This document shows positions 34,101-45,123 of a DNA stretch of 64,000 bases, one piece after another. Source of the DNA: Neoconidiobolus thromboides FSU 785 (taxonomy: Eukaryota; Entomophthoromycota; Entomophthoromycetes; Entomophthorales; Neoconidiobolaceae); assembly GCA_025603075.1 (NCBI GenBank), contig MU626293.1, positions 62,001 through 126,000 of the forward strand, in the 5' to 3' direction. Each line of letters begins with the position of its first letter. Position 1 is the stretch's first letter. The notes under the pieces are model-generated. The model made no database searches. It had not been told where the DNA came from and saw only the letters and a list, made by a program, of their open reading frames with translations. Both the position numbers and the translations under genes were made by a program.

Positions 34101-36414
34101 GTATTAATGGTCTTGGGAATTCTTTTAATAAATTTGAACTAGCATTAAATATTGTTAATGAGCCTAATAGCCAAATTTCTGAAGGTAATGAACTAATATT
34201 ATTATCATGTAAATCTAGAAATTTCAAACTATTTAATGAAGAAATATTAGCAATAATTGAACTTAATTCGTTATTAGAACAATTTAAACTTTGTAATTTA
34301 GTTAAATTACCAATAGATGGTGGTAATAATACTAATCGATTATTGTCTAAATTCAGTTCTTCTAAATTGGGTACAAAATTAAACAAATCATCCGGTAAAC
34401 TAACTAGTTTTGAAAATGATAAATTCAAACACGTTAATGTTAATAATGGATTAGCTGGTTGAATTATTTTTGTAATTGAATTTTTAGAAATAATTAATCG
34501 ATACAAAGATTGAAAATTCAGTTGTAATGTCGATATAAAATTATAATCACATAATAATAATTCCAAATTTGGCAAACTACTTAACGAATCTAAATTATTT
34601 AATTGATTTTTTCTTAAATCTAACTCCCTTAATTTAGATAGTTGACTTATTGATTCTGGTAAACTACCAACAATTCGGTTGGATATTAACAATAATTCTT
34701 GTAAATTAACCAATTGATTAATAGTGGAGGGTATAACTTTAATTTCATTGAACGAAATATCCAAATGAATTAAATTAATTAAATTAGTAATAACAGATGG
34801 AAATAATGAAAATCGGTTATTAGATAAATTCAACTTCTTTAAATTAACTAATTTCGAAAATTGGGAGGGCAAAATTTCAATTCGATTATTGCCTAATAAT
34901 AATGAATTTAAACTTTTTAAAGATTCTAATTTGGAATAATGAATAGATTTAATTCTATTACTAGAAAGATCCAAAAAAGTTAATGTTGTTATTGCTTTAA
35001 TACATTCTGGTACGTTTTGTAATTCACATCTTGATAATTTCAACTCTTTTAAAGCTGAACAATTAGCAAAAAACTCAAAAGTTAAATCAATCACTAAATT
35101 TTGACTTAAATTTAAACTATGGACTTGATTCGCATGTCTCATTAAATTTTGGGGGATTTTTCGTAAATTTTTGGCTCTTAAATCGACATGCTGATAATTA
35201 GGTATTTCTTGATTCTAAATTAAATAATAAAAATAAATATTACAATATATTATTAAATTACTATTATTATTATTAACTAAACTTACATCATCCATACAAC
35301 AATTTCTACTATAATCAAAGATAAATTTAAAATAATAAGAATTATCTTCTCTACCAATGTTACGTAAATCATCCCTTGAAGTATAACCAATTTTTTCTAA
35401 CATTCTTTTTAATATAACTAATGGTCTTTCATCACTTGTAAGTTCCCTTTCTAAAATTCGTCTTATTAATAAAATAAACCACCATTGCATTATATTATAT
35501 TATATTATCATAAAAAACAACTCATATCTCAAATTTTATAAAAAAAATTATTAATTCAAACTATCAACTTACCAATATTATGCTTCCTTAGATACAATGC
35601 ATATGGTGATACATCATTTACAAAAAACTTTTTCGCTAATGGAATCAACAGTTCACTCGCTTTAGTTCTCAAAGAACAATAAACCGTTGCATACGTATGA
35701 TCTGGTTTAAACACCCTAATTCTATACTGAAATCGATCATCTCCTTCTTCTTCATATAATGTATCTTCTGTTATCCATCCACGATCATTTTCAAATTGAG
35801 ATACTTCGGGTATAGAGGTAATATCATCAGCTATTAAAGCGGAAGTTGTTGGGGATACTACTACCCCATTGCGTTTTAGACTGTTTAAGGATTCTGAGCT
35901 TGGTTTACGTTTATTATTGTTATTGTTGTTAATCGTGTCTATTGTCAGCATATCTGGAGGTACTACATCGTCTAAAGAAATTAATGCAATAAATAAAATA
36001 AAATAGATAAATTTAAATCAACTTACCACTCTCCACTTTAGCAATCTATATTATTTTAAAAAAAACCGACATTTAATTTTTTTTAAAATATTTAAAAAAA
36101 AAGCTTACCAACGCTTCAATTTCTTTTGCATCCATTTGAGAGTTTAATAATTTTGAAAACTCAGTATCAGAACCTCGTCTTCTTACACGTTGTAATAAAG
36201 TACTTCGATCTTCTTTAGATAATTCAGTGTCTGAGCATGAACTTAATCGCTTCTTTTTGCTACTAGTTTTTGTAGAGGGCGGCTCTTCTATTTATTTATA
36301 AATGGAATTCAAGTATTAATTATGTTGATTTAGAAGTAAGACAAGAGAGGGGATGAAACAATACTTACCTATAATTTTATCTTTGTTCTTTCGTCTTGGG
36401 AATGGGAATTTCAT
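31182..36414 (-). CDS. CYR1: Adenylate cyclase (RA-LRR-PP2C-cyclase)
   Basis: Seven exons: 36414-36369, 36287-36109, 36045-36027, 35971-35573, 35450-35287, 35214-31819, 31754-31182; all in phase, 1591 residues. Order: disordered N-terminus; RA-type domain (~residues 170-265, YRIRVFKPDHTYATVYCSLR; then GYTSRDDLRNIGREDNSYYF); ~20 leucine-rich repeats (~290-820); PP2C-like domain (~860-1160; FALFDGHTS, ANVGDTVAVL, but the usual SDGLWD reads TRSLWD); class III cyclase domain (~1190-1360; VALVFTDIKNSTFLWE, GGYEVKTEGDAFRAAFP, RMGIHFGTPVCEPDP). This is the fungal Ras-responsive cyclase that makes cAMP. Both metal-binding Asp (FTDI, EGDAF) are present, but the transition-state Asn/Arg motif is altered (see findings). 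A helical C-terminal tail may bind a Srv2/CAP-like partner. Confidence 0.95.
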
Positions 36415-37431
36415 TTTTGTTTCTCTCTAACTTTTTTCAATTGATAAACTTTGCTGTCTTGATTTTGGGTCGTTAAAATAAATAAAAATTTTCTTTTAAA
36501 TAAAATATAAAAAATTAGTTGAGTTAAAATTAATGAAGAAAAATCAATTCTGTCATAATTTTAGTGTTACAAACAAACTACAAGTTGAGCCATTATAATA
36601 ATGAGAATGATTGGTTGAATATAATTGCATTTAAGCCAATTATATAAAATTTAGACGGGTTTATTGTTATGGACTGAATCTTCACTAAATTTTCGTTATG
36701 TAAAGCTTGATGATTATATGTTATAGAGATACAAAAGTAATTTCAAAGATAAACGAGGGCGATGAGATGAATAAAATTTTAAGTTGAGTAAAAGGTTTAA
36801 TCAATTTTTATTTAGAAAGCAGTTCGATCGTCTATTTTTAGTGGATGAAATTGGATAGTAATCATTTTAGGAAAATGTCAGTGGCGTCTATTCAATTCAA
36901 ATCAATAAAGAATTGAGTGAAGATTGAAGGTAGTAGTTATAGACAAAGCGGTTCAAGCGGTTCAAGCTATCATTAGACTAATGGGTAATGGCAATATAAA
37001 AAATATATATAAATAGAATAATTCACTGTAAGAAAACAATGTTAGGCTATCCATTGTTTTATAAAATTGATAGAGAAAAAAAAGCTGTGTCCATAGTGTG
37101 AGAATGATGACATTGAAACACATTGCTTTTTATATAAACAGAAGGGATTGAAATGTGTTTTATTATTTTTTATTACTTTTAATCTACAATTGAGCGGTAA
37201 TGTCATGAATGCTTTGTAGTCTTGATGTATTTTTTAAACTTTTTGAATATATTAATTGATTCTATTAATAACAAAATTATAAAGTTTAATACTTTAAACT
37301 TTGATTAAAGTAAAAGAAAGAGTCTTATAGGTAAGAAATCAGATTCGATTGATAATCTTAATAAAAAATTAAAATTGTATATTTTATTTTATCACATTTT
37401 TCTAGTATAATCAACATTTAATTTTACTTTA
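36415..37431. other. Intergenic region upstream of adenylate cyclase
   Basis: No gene seen. A short direct duplication GCGGTTCAA lies near 36948-36968. The cyclase promoter should be in the right-hand reading upstream of 36414; the LOG gene ends at 37432. Confidence 0.45.
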
Positions 37432-38419
37432 TTATTGCCACGTAAATGGAGCTTTATAATCATAGCCGTTGAAATTTTGGATTTGGTTTAATAGTTCATT
37501 ATAATCTTCGGAAGTTGTAATTAATTTTCGACTACCTTCACTGATAAAACCCTCTATTTTTAGAAAATTAGTAAACATTTAAGCTTCAATTTGTAATCCT
37601 TATTAATTTACCTTTTAATCCATGCTCTAACAAACTATCAAAAATACTATAGAAATTATTAGTGTTAATTAAGCCCAAATACTTGTTATGGATGGATAAT
37701 TGATTCCTAAAATGATAATAATAAACAATAAAGAAATAAAGTAATTAGAAACTAATATTTACCAAGTAGCCATTTCCATAATTTCTTCAAAGGTCCCTAA
37801 TCCACCTGGAAGCGCTAGAAATGCAAATGACTGATATGATACAAGTTAACTCATATCTCTTCAAAACAAAAAAACACTTACCAGTCTAGCCATTAATTTT
37901 TTCCTTTGATGCATATCTTTGACTAAGATATTTTTATAGGCAAAGTCCACTTTACAAAACTCTCTAAACCCCCAAGGATAAATACTAATTACTTTACCTC
38001 CTTCAGAAGCAACCGACTTAGCTACAGCTCCCATTAAACCTCCATTACCACCACCTTTGAAGGGAGATATTAGTTTTTTTTAATGTAATATTTTATTTAA
38101 TATACCATAAACTAAACCATAGCCTCGTTTTACCAACTCTTTACCTAAAGCTGTTTACGGAGAGGGGGAATTTGTATTAGTATTTAATTAGTAATTGAAG
38201 TTTATTCTTACCAATAGCTACTCTTTCGTATTCTGGATCATTTCCCAAACCGGAGCCGCAAAATACACAAATAAAGTGTTGATTTAAAGATTGGACTTCT
38301 TGAACTATATGCTCTTGTTCCTCTTCCAAGGTTAAGTTTTCTAATTGTTTATTACTGGACATTCTATTAGTTTTGTTTTTGTTTGAAGATAATTTTTTTA
38401 ATTTTGATTTTGATTCCAT
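37432..38419 (-). CDS. LOG: LOG-family cytokinin riboside 5'-monophosphate phosphoribohydrolase
   Basis: Multi-exon gene from ATG 38419 to TAA 37434-37432, about 235 residues when the short introns are removed. After a Lys/Ser-rich N-terminus come the Rossmann motifs of the family: FICVFCGSGLGNDPEYERVA, YGLVYGGGNGGLMGAVA, DMHQRKKLMARL and ALPGGLGTFEEIMEM. PGGxGTxxE and the MHxRK Arg are the catalytic signature of LOG (formerly 'lysine decarboxylase') enzymes, which release free base from nucleoside monophosphates. In plants this activates cytokinins; fungal members are common and their substrate need not be a hormone. The N-terminal ~45 residues are extra; a second Met at ~20 could be the real start. 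Confidence 0.88.
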
Positions 38420-39643
38420 TTACCCTGTTTTTTATGCTTCACAATTTAAAACTCCATTTTGGATGACTCAATGTTATTCCAATTAGAATAATTTATACGT
38501 TATTATAATAAGAATATAAATAAATAAAGTTAATGTAATTAATTTGGTTTTATCTTTAAATTAATATAACTTTAAACAAGTAAAAAAATAATACTATTTT
38601 ATAAAACTGTTGGCTTTATATTTCTACCATTTTTATTACTTTTTATACGGGGGTGTTTTTTGGGTTCATTACTTTTTTCTATCTTTTAAGCACTATTTGA
38701 GCGGAAAAATTGTTAGTAAAACCGTTAAACACAAAAATACATCCTTATATTGTCTTTTTAGCTGATTGAAATCTATTTCAATAAACTTGAGCAAATTCAT
38801 AAGTTCTAATTTATCTTTAAACTTTAAATTACTGAAATAGTTAACTTTACTTATAGAATAACGAAACAAAGTAAATGGGGTTGTATAGCATACTTTACTC
38901 CCAGCAGCTTTATTTTTATAGTAAAGTCTAGGCTTAATAGCCATTATTTAGTATCAGAAATCAGACCAAAAGAACTCATAATCGATCATATAGAAATCGA
39001 TAGAATATAATACTGAATAAATATATTTCAGTTTGTGTTAATAAACTATTAAAATATAAATTATTTTAATTTCCAACTAAAATTATTATTGACTAAACTT
39101 TAATTTTATCCCTGACTTTATGGGTAAAGATCGGATTTTACTATTATCCATTGAGCTTTTTTAATGCAAGTATTTTAAAGTTTAAACCTCGATAAGGAAA
39201 CTAGTAGATATTAAAGTCGTATAATGATACTCATTCAATAAAATATTATATTTAATATAATAAATATAATAAATATAATAAATTACGCTAAATGACTAAA
39301 TTTTACTAATTAATTTTATTGATTTTTAATTTTATATTTTCCCATCATCAGCTGATTCACTAAAAAGGTTGGTCCTAATTTAAAATTTAGCCAATAAAAT
39401 CGCATACCCGATCTATAACAAGTGAAAAAATAATACTCACATAATATGATTGGTTGATTTTTATCCCCAAAATACAAAAACTACAAGTAAATTTATATTT
39501 GATTAAAAATAGACTAATATCGTTTTGTGTAACTTGATAGTCGATTGATATAAATATTGCTACTATGGACTTCAGTTTTCTTTTTTATTCTTAATTCTAT
39601 AATCAAAAAGATAACAACAACATACATATAAAATATAGTAAAG
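38420..39643. other. Intergenic region
   Basis: Carries a 105-bp element at 38644-38751. An 83-codon minus-strand frame at 38693-38944 runs into that element, which supplies its last codons and stop; I do not call it a gene. A TATAATAAA tandem tract lies near 39245-39285. Confidence 0.5.
38644..38751 (-). mobile_element. 105-bp small element, copy 7
   Basis: Reverse orientation, starts ATACGGGGGTG, ends ATACATCCTTATAT; internal part well kept (GCACTATTTGAGCGGAAAAA). Confidence 0.8.
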
Positions 39644-40304
39644 ATGCATAATAAGGAAGTCTATCGGATAGAGAATCGAATAGTGAAAGTCAATGACACT
39701 CAAGGCTTGAGCGATAATAATATTACTTCCAATAGTGGTGACTATAATATTAGCTCTTGGTTGTTATCAAGCAATAAGCTTATATCTAAAAATTTGAAGC
39801 TTTTAGTTACACTATTGTTTTTATCCTCTTCGATATTTTGTTTTTTTAAAGTAAGTTTTAGTATAATTGTTGTTACCGTTATTCATACTCAACTATTTTC
39901 ATTAGTTACATTATTTATTTAAACTTAAAGAAAGTTTACTACTACGAACCTTAAGACGAAGAAAAGAGCGATTAGCAAACTTAAATAACGAACTATTAAA
40001 AACCAAAATCATACCTTTTCCAACTACTATCACTAATCCAAAACTAACCAAAACAATAGACCAAATGAATGAAGATTTCACTAAATTAAATTCCGAACGA
40101 AACTATGTCATAAGAAATACAAAGGAATCTATTAATGAATTTGAAATTCTACTAATGGGTTTAAAATATTCATTTCCTTCTCCACCTACTTGTAAAAGTA
40201 TATTAGAACTTTCTGCTTATTGGTCTAAAGCCGATTCACCAACTTCAGGTTTAAAATCAATATTAAGAAGTTTAAAATCGTTATTGTTAATAAAATTTAA
40301 TTAA
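39644..40304 (+). CDS. Small single-pass membrane protein, unrecognised
   Basis: Two exons, 39644-39850 and 39906-40304, with a 55-bp GT..AG intron that joins the two frames; 201 residues. Residues ~45-75 form one hydrophobic membrane span (LKLLVTLLFLSSSIFCFFKL) followed at once by a basic amphipathic stretch (LRTLRRRKERLANLNNELLK) likely to be a coiled coil. The C-terminal third ends KSILRSLKSLLLIKFN. The intron sits inside the membrane span, so single-frame readings miss the second half. I do not recognise the family. It is 83 bp from the end of the convergent phosphoesterase gene. Confidence 0.65.
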
Positions 40305-40386
40305 TGAGTAACATAATTTATTAATATGTTAATAAAAGTAGGATTTATGAATGTAAATAAATATGTATAATATATATTATTCATTT

Positions 40387-41710
40387 TTAAAGATAATAAA
40401 CTTTTGATTTTTTGCCCGATTCAAATTGATTATAAGTCGAAATTAAAGGGCCATTTTTAGAATAGTCTAGTTCAATAATCCTTATTCCACGCTCCCAAGT
40501 ACCATACCCTCCATACCCACTGTGTGGACAGAAACATAAGTTGATATTCTCATATTTACAACACCAGTTAATACCTGCTATTTAATACAAAATTTCCTTA
40601 TATTATATTAATAATTATTACCATGATCATGACCAACAAATAAACCTTTAACATTGTAATTTTTAATTATATTAAATAATCCAGTGTCATTATCTTGTGG
40701 AGTAACACCATCCTCTATTAACAAAAATAGTAAGCTATTAAAAGCTGTTTCAATATAATAAAGAAGCTAATTACCATTTAAAGCATCCAAACTACAATTC
40801 ATTGGATATTTTTCTTTAGCGTAATGAAATTGAATACTAAATAAATACAATCAATTGAAAAACCTAATAAAAATATAGAAATAAAAAACTTACGTTGGTA
40901 CATGGAAGAACAAGAGAATAGGTAAACTATTATCTTTCAGTTTATAAAATTTTAAACTAGTTTCCAACCACTTCAAAGCGTTCTTTCCAATTTCCATAGG
41001 TATCCCAGGTTCTCCCTCTTTCTCATACCCACCTCTAGAATCCAAGAAATACATTAGCATTTTCAATTTATCTTTTTTATTTTTCTTTCTACTCTTTTTA
41101 TCATAGACTTTCAACAAATAATTTCCAACACCTTCCAACTCCTTGTCACTTTTTTTTGTATAACTACCAAAATATCGTTGTTCTTCTTCAAGTATTCTCT
41201 CTCTTTGTACATTAGGCCCTATATCGTGATTACCATAGACAGAACTCCATCTAAAAAATAAATTAGAAACAACCCATGTCTCACAAAATAGCCTTTAATT
41301 CCTACTTACTTAATCCCCCTTTCCCTCAATGGCTTGGTAAACTGTTTGACGTATTTAGTGTAATTCTTAAACATAAACTCACCGGTAAGTTGATCGCCCG
41401 TGAATACTACTAATTCTGGATCTTGTAAATCTAAGAATCTATTGATGGCTCTTGTACTATTGAAATCTTGTTCAGGTCCCCAAGATAAACTTGGCTCCTC
41501 TCCATAATGGCTAGAAAAAGAGAAGGTCAGTTGGGGTGATAGGGAATGATAATTGATTTATACTTACAGATCAGCTAAGGTTATGATAATGAATTTGTTG
41601 TGTTTATTTAAACGTAACTTAGAGCGTATAGGATTCGAATATTGGTCGGTTAATTGACGGGTGGAAGCGTGAAAGATGGATATTAGGGTCAGATATATGA
41701 ATAGAATCAT
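40387..41710 (-). CDS. Calcineurin-like phosphoesterase, secreted/Dcr2-like
   Basis: About six exons from ATG 41710 to TAA 40389-40387. A hydrophobic signal peptide (MILFIYLTLISIFHAS) leads into the metallophosphatase motifs in order: ADLHYGE (D-x-H), ELVVFTGDQLTG (GD), YGNHDIG (GNHD), ILLFFHVP (H) and GLFVGHDH (GHxH). All five metal-ligand blocks are present, so the enzyme should be active. The DLHYGE / N-x-x-A-x-x-R-F-L / GDQLTG arrangement is that of the Dcr2/PAP29-type phosphoesterases of fungi and plants. A Lys-rich insert (KKSRKKNKKDK) follows the GNHD block. Substrate unknown. Confidence 0.85.
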
Positions 41711-42523
41711 GACTTTATTGAATTATTGAATGAGTTTAAGTTTAAGGTAGGTATTTTGATGCTTTTGAAATTAATTTATGTACAATGAGAAACGTCACTC
41801 TCATAATCTATGCTTTTAACCATGTGTAGTTTTTTTTGATTTTTATTGGTTTTAATATCCCTTGATTTTTATTTTGAGGGATCACAGCAGATAGGGATTT
41901 CTTAGGATTTCAATCTCGAACAATTACTGGACTAAAGCAAAGGTTCTGTATAATAAACAGGCCAGAGAGGCCATCGAAATTTAGGCTATTCTTCTGTCAT
42001 GATCCTTATATTTTAATGCTAATAATAAAGTATTATAATTCTTATAAAGTAATTTGACCTTTTTTGTAGTTGAAGCGGTAAAAATAGTCAACTACAACTA
42101 TAAAGTCAATTTTTGTAAAATTAGACATAATTATTAAAAATTCCAATGAAAAAAATATTATTGATTATAACAATCAAATGATATTATCTACTATAATATT
42201 AGTTTTAATCCTTTGAACAGCTATTTTGAACCAATAAAAAATAGTTATCATTTTATATTGTTAATTGTGGAAGATAACTAATTAATTCCTTATAATAGAA
42301 ACAAACTTAAAATTTTAGACAAAAAATAAAACTATTGTTATAGCTTATAGTCTATTTTTTGTATAATTTAAACAAAGTTGTAAGATTTTTATTTTGTATC
42401 TCCTCCAAAATATGACAACTGTTATAGTTTGTAAAAATGAATATTTTTAAAAATAGTTTTCTTTATTAAAAATATAAAAAAATTAAAAATAATAATAACA
42501 AGAATATATATTTATCAAAGAAT

Positions 42524-42632
42524 ATATATGGTGATGTTTTTTCTGACTTCATCACTTTTTCCATTTTTAAGCGCCATTTAGACAAAAGATTGTTAGTAAA
42601 ATTCTTAAACAAAAAAATACATCTCCATATAT
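42524..42632 (-). mobile_element. 105-bp small element, copy 8
   Basis: Reverse orientation, ends ATATATGGTGATG / CATCTCCATATAT, touching the start of the LTR-like element at 42633. Confidence 0.8.
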
Positions 42633-43094
42633 TGTGAAATATCGCTCTGTTAGCTCTATGGTCGATTATAACATGACAGCCACTTAAGCTGTTGTGTTCT
42701 CGAGCTCAAGTACAATTAAACTCAAGCTTTTATTTTGATTTCCTATGAGAATTTCTAGCTCCATCCCAAAGAATATTATCTTCTCATTTTGATATTTATA
42801 CTTTTCAGAGTATAAAAGAGTTTACAGAGTATAGTAGTTCGAGGCTTTTTAACCGAATTATTCCCTGATATCTCGAACATTGAATAAAGCCACTAAGTTT
42901 TCTTAATAGTATTTTACGTAGATTTACATTAGTATTATCTATTCTATTTGTCTTATATAGTCCGTAGCCTGTCATCTGGCATTCTTCATAATTTGAGTTT
43001 ACCTTAGCTAGATAAACTAAGACCTTTCGACCTACAGCTAGTCAATTAAGCAAAAACTGCTTTTGACTTCAACCACTGAGTACCAAATTTCACA
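42633..43094 (+). mobile_element. Solo LTR-like element, copy 2
   Basis: 462 bp, TGTGAAATATCGC ... ATTTCACA, with GAGTATAAAAGAG and AATAAAGCC as in copy 1. Direct target repeats are not evident, probably because a small element lies at its left edge. Confidence 0.75.
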
Positions 43095-43116
43095 ATACTA
43101 AAAGTAAAAAAAGTAG

Positions 43117-43193
43117 TATACGGGGATGTATTTTTTTTATTTGTTTTGTTAATAATCTTTTTACTTAAATAGTGCTTAAAAAATAGAAAAAGT
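43117..43193 (+). mobile_element. 105-bp small element, copy 9 (3' truncated)
   Basis: Starts TATACGGGGATG, stops after GAAAAAGT where the next copy begins. Confidence 0.7.
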
Positions 43194-43296
43194 GGGGATC
43201 TATTTTTATGTTTAAGGATTTCGCTAATAATTTTTCCACTCAAATAGCACTTAAAAAATGGAGGAAGTAATGAAGCCAAAAAAACACCCCCAAGTG
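43194..43296 (+). mobile_element. 105-bp small element, copy 10
   Basis: Head-to-tail with copy 9: GGGGATCTATTTTTATG ... AACACCCCCA. Confidence 0.75.
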
Positions 43297-43315
43297 ATAA
43301 AACCAAAAAATATCA

Positions 43316-43407
43316 CTATATGGTGATGTTTTTTTTGGTTTCATTACTTCCTCCATTTTTTAAGTGCTATTTGAGCGGAAAGATTGTTAGTAAAGTTCTT
43401 AAACAAA
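43316..43407 (-). mobile_element. 105-bp small element, copy 11 (truncated)
   Basis: Reverse orientation, starts TATATGGTGATG, loses the last ~15 bases after TTCTTAAACA. With copy 10 it forms a large inverted pair. Confidence 0.75.
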
Positions 43408-43696
43408 TATAATTAAAGATAGAAAAAAAATGAAAAAATAAAAGAAATATATATATATTGAACATAACAATAAAGCACATTATTATCTAGTATCTGATAG
43501 GTCAAAAAAATTACAAAGTCCATAAAAAGTAAAAAAATAAACTAGTTTATTTTATAAAAATTTAAAAGTTTGAATATTTATTAAATAATGAAATAATTTA
43601 CCAAATAATGGAAATTGTTTATTAAATATTAATACTATTCAAGTTATTAATTTAATAATATATTGATACAATTATAATATTAAAATTGTTTGTTTA

Positions 43697-44040
43697 TTTA
43701 TTTGATAGAAAATCTATCATATTAGCTATAAAGCAGCCAATAACAAATATTCCTTAATAAAGCTTTATAGAAATATGTATTTATTTACGTGTTACAGCTT
43801 TAACTGGTATTGTTATATAAGTTACATTAATAAAACCTTTATTAATCTGGTAATTTTTATTAAATTTAATGAAAATCCTGCTAATTTATAACATGTATTA
43901 TAATAAATAATTTAAAACTGCCAAATACCTGCTTTTTGGTAAAAAGCACATTTTTGCAAAAAAATTTATTTTAATAAAAATGAAACCAACTCAGACACCC
44001 TTGCATATTGTATCTAAAAGTTATATTTGAAAGTATTATG
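43697..44040 (+). repeat. Dispersed ~340-bp repeat, copy A
   Basis: Aligns by eye over most of its length with 63386-63750 (shared blocks include GAAATATGTATTTATTTAC-like and TTAGCTA.AAAGCAG). Diverged by substitutions and small gaps. Confidence 0.6.
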
Positions 44041-44076
44041 TTAAAATATTTAATATCTTCCCATTCAAAATAAGTT

Positions 44077-44149
44077 GCCTGATTAGCTCAGTCGGTAGAG
44101 CATGAGACTTTTAATCTCAGGGTCATGGGTTCGAGCCCCATATTAGGCT
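44077..44149 (+). tRNA. tRNA-Lys (UUU anticodon)
   Basis: Full cloverleaf without intron: acceptor GCCTGAT/ATTAGGC (one G-U pair), D-arm box A TAGCTCAGTCGG, anticodon loop CTTTTAA (anticodon TTT) on a GAGA./TCTC stem, T-arm GGTTCGAGCCC (box B). The discriminator base is T, whereas eukaryotic tRNA-Lys usually has G. Confidence 0.95.
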
Positions 44150-45123
44150 AATTAAAACTACTAGTATTTTAAAAATTACTTGTCTTTAATAAAATTTTTT
44201 AAAATTAAAATCAAAGCCTTTATCAAATAATAGGTTTTTAAATCAGTGTATATATTTGTTTTACTGTTCTCTATGACTCTCTCAGTTAATAGCTATATAG
44301 TCTCATCTAGATTAAAGTAATTTTGTTTAGCACATAAGTATCTTTAAAATAAGCTTTTTAAAATACACCACATTTGGCTTTTAATTTTAAACTTCCTTGT
44401 CAAATTTAGTAACTTTTGCAAAAACATAAAAAACAGCATTTAAAAAAATAAATAGTCGCTAATAAGCATTTACTAAAAGACAACCAAATAAACAATAAAA
44501 TAATATGGGGATGTATTTTTTCGTTTAAGAATTTTGCTAAGAATTTTTCCACTCAAATAGCGCTTAAAAAATGGAAAAGTAATGAAATCAAAAAAACATC
44601 CCCATATAATAGTTTTTTGAAAAAGTAATAAGTTAGTATTTGTTATGTAGGAGGAGGTTAACTCAATGATTTCTCATTAAAAGCTAGACGAAATTCGGTT
44701 ACAAAATAAGATAACTTAAATAAAAATACAATAATACAGTTAATAAATATGATTGTTTATTTATTAAAAATTTGAATTAAGATACAAGATCAAACAATAT
44801 AATTTTTGAGTTTGTCATTTGATAGAAAGGGACTAAACTATCAATTAGTTAATAACAATAATCAAATCAAAATCAAAATTAAAACTCGAATAAAACAACT
44901 CAACCATATCAATTAGGTTTATTCTCACGATAACCATAGAAAAAGGGTAGCATTTATTACTATTGACTAAATCAACCTTTTAAATTCTTCGAAAAAAGAA
45001 ACTTGACCAATAAAACCAAGATGACACTAAATCAATAAAATTAGTAGTTTAAAAACAAATAAAAATATAATTAAAATTTAAAACATAATTGAATTTCTTA
45101 TTGCTTTTTTATAATTTGAAAGA
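44150..45123. other. Intergenic region between tRNA-Lys and MCC gene
   Basis: One 105-bp element (44503-44607); the rest is AT-rich and should include the MCC promoter. Confidence 0.5.
44503..44607 (+). mobile_element. 105-bp small element, copy 12
   Basis: Perfect 12-bp ends ATATGGGGATGT / ACATCCCCATAT, full length; one of the best preserved copies. Confidence 0.9.

Larger units (their letters stand above)
41711..44076. other. Repeat-rich intergenic region
   Basis: Holds an LTR-like element (42633-43094) with 105-bp elements on both sides (42524, 43117, 43194, 43316) and a ~340-bp segment at 43697-44040 that is repeated near 63386-63750. No protein gene seen. Confidence 0.6.

Noticed and set aside
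38693-38944. 83-codon minus-strand open frame
   Set aside because: Its last ~18 codons and stop come from a 105-bp element, the rest has no recognisable domain, and no start context or neighbouring exon supports it.
43046-43306. 86-codon minus-strand open frame
   Set aside because: Lies wholly in an LTR-like end and two small elements; the peptide is translated repeat DNA. The same holds for the frame at 58827-59015.
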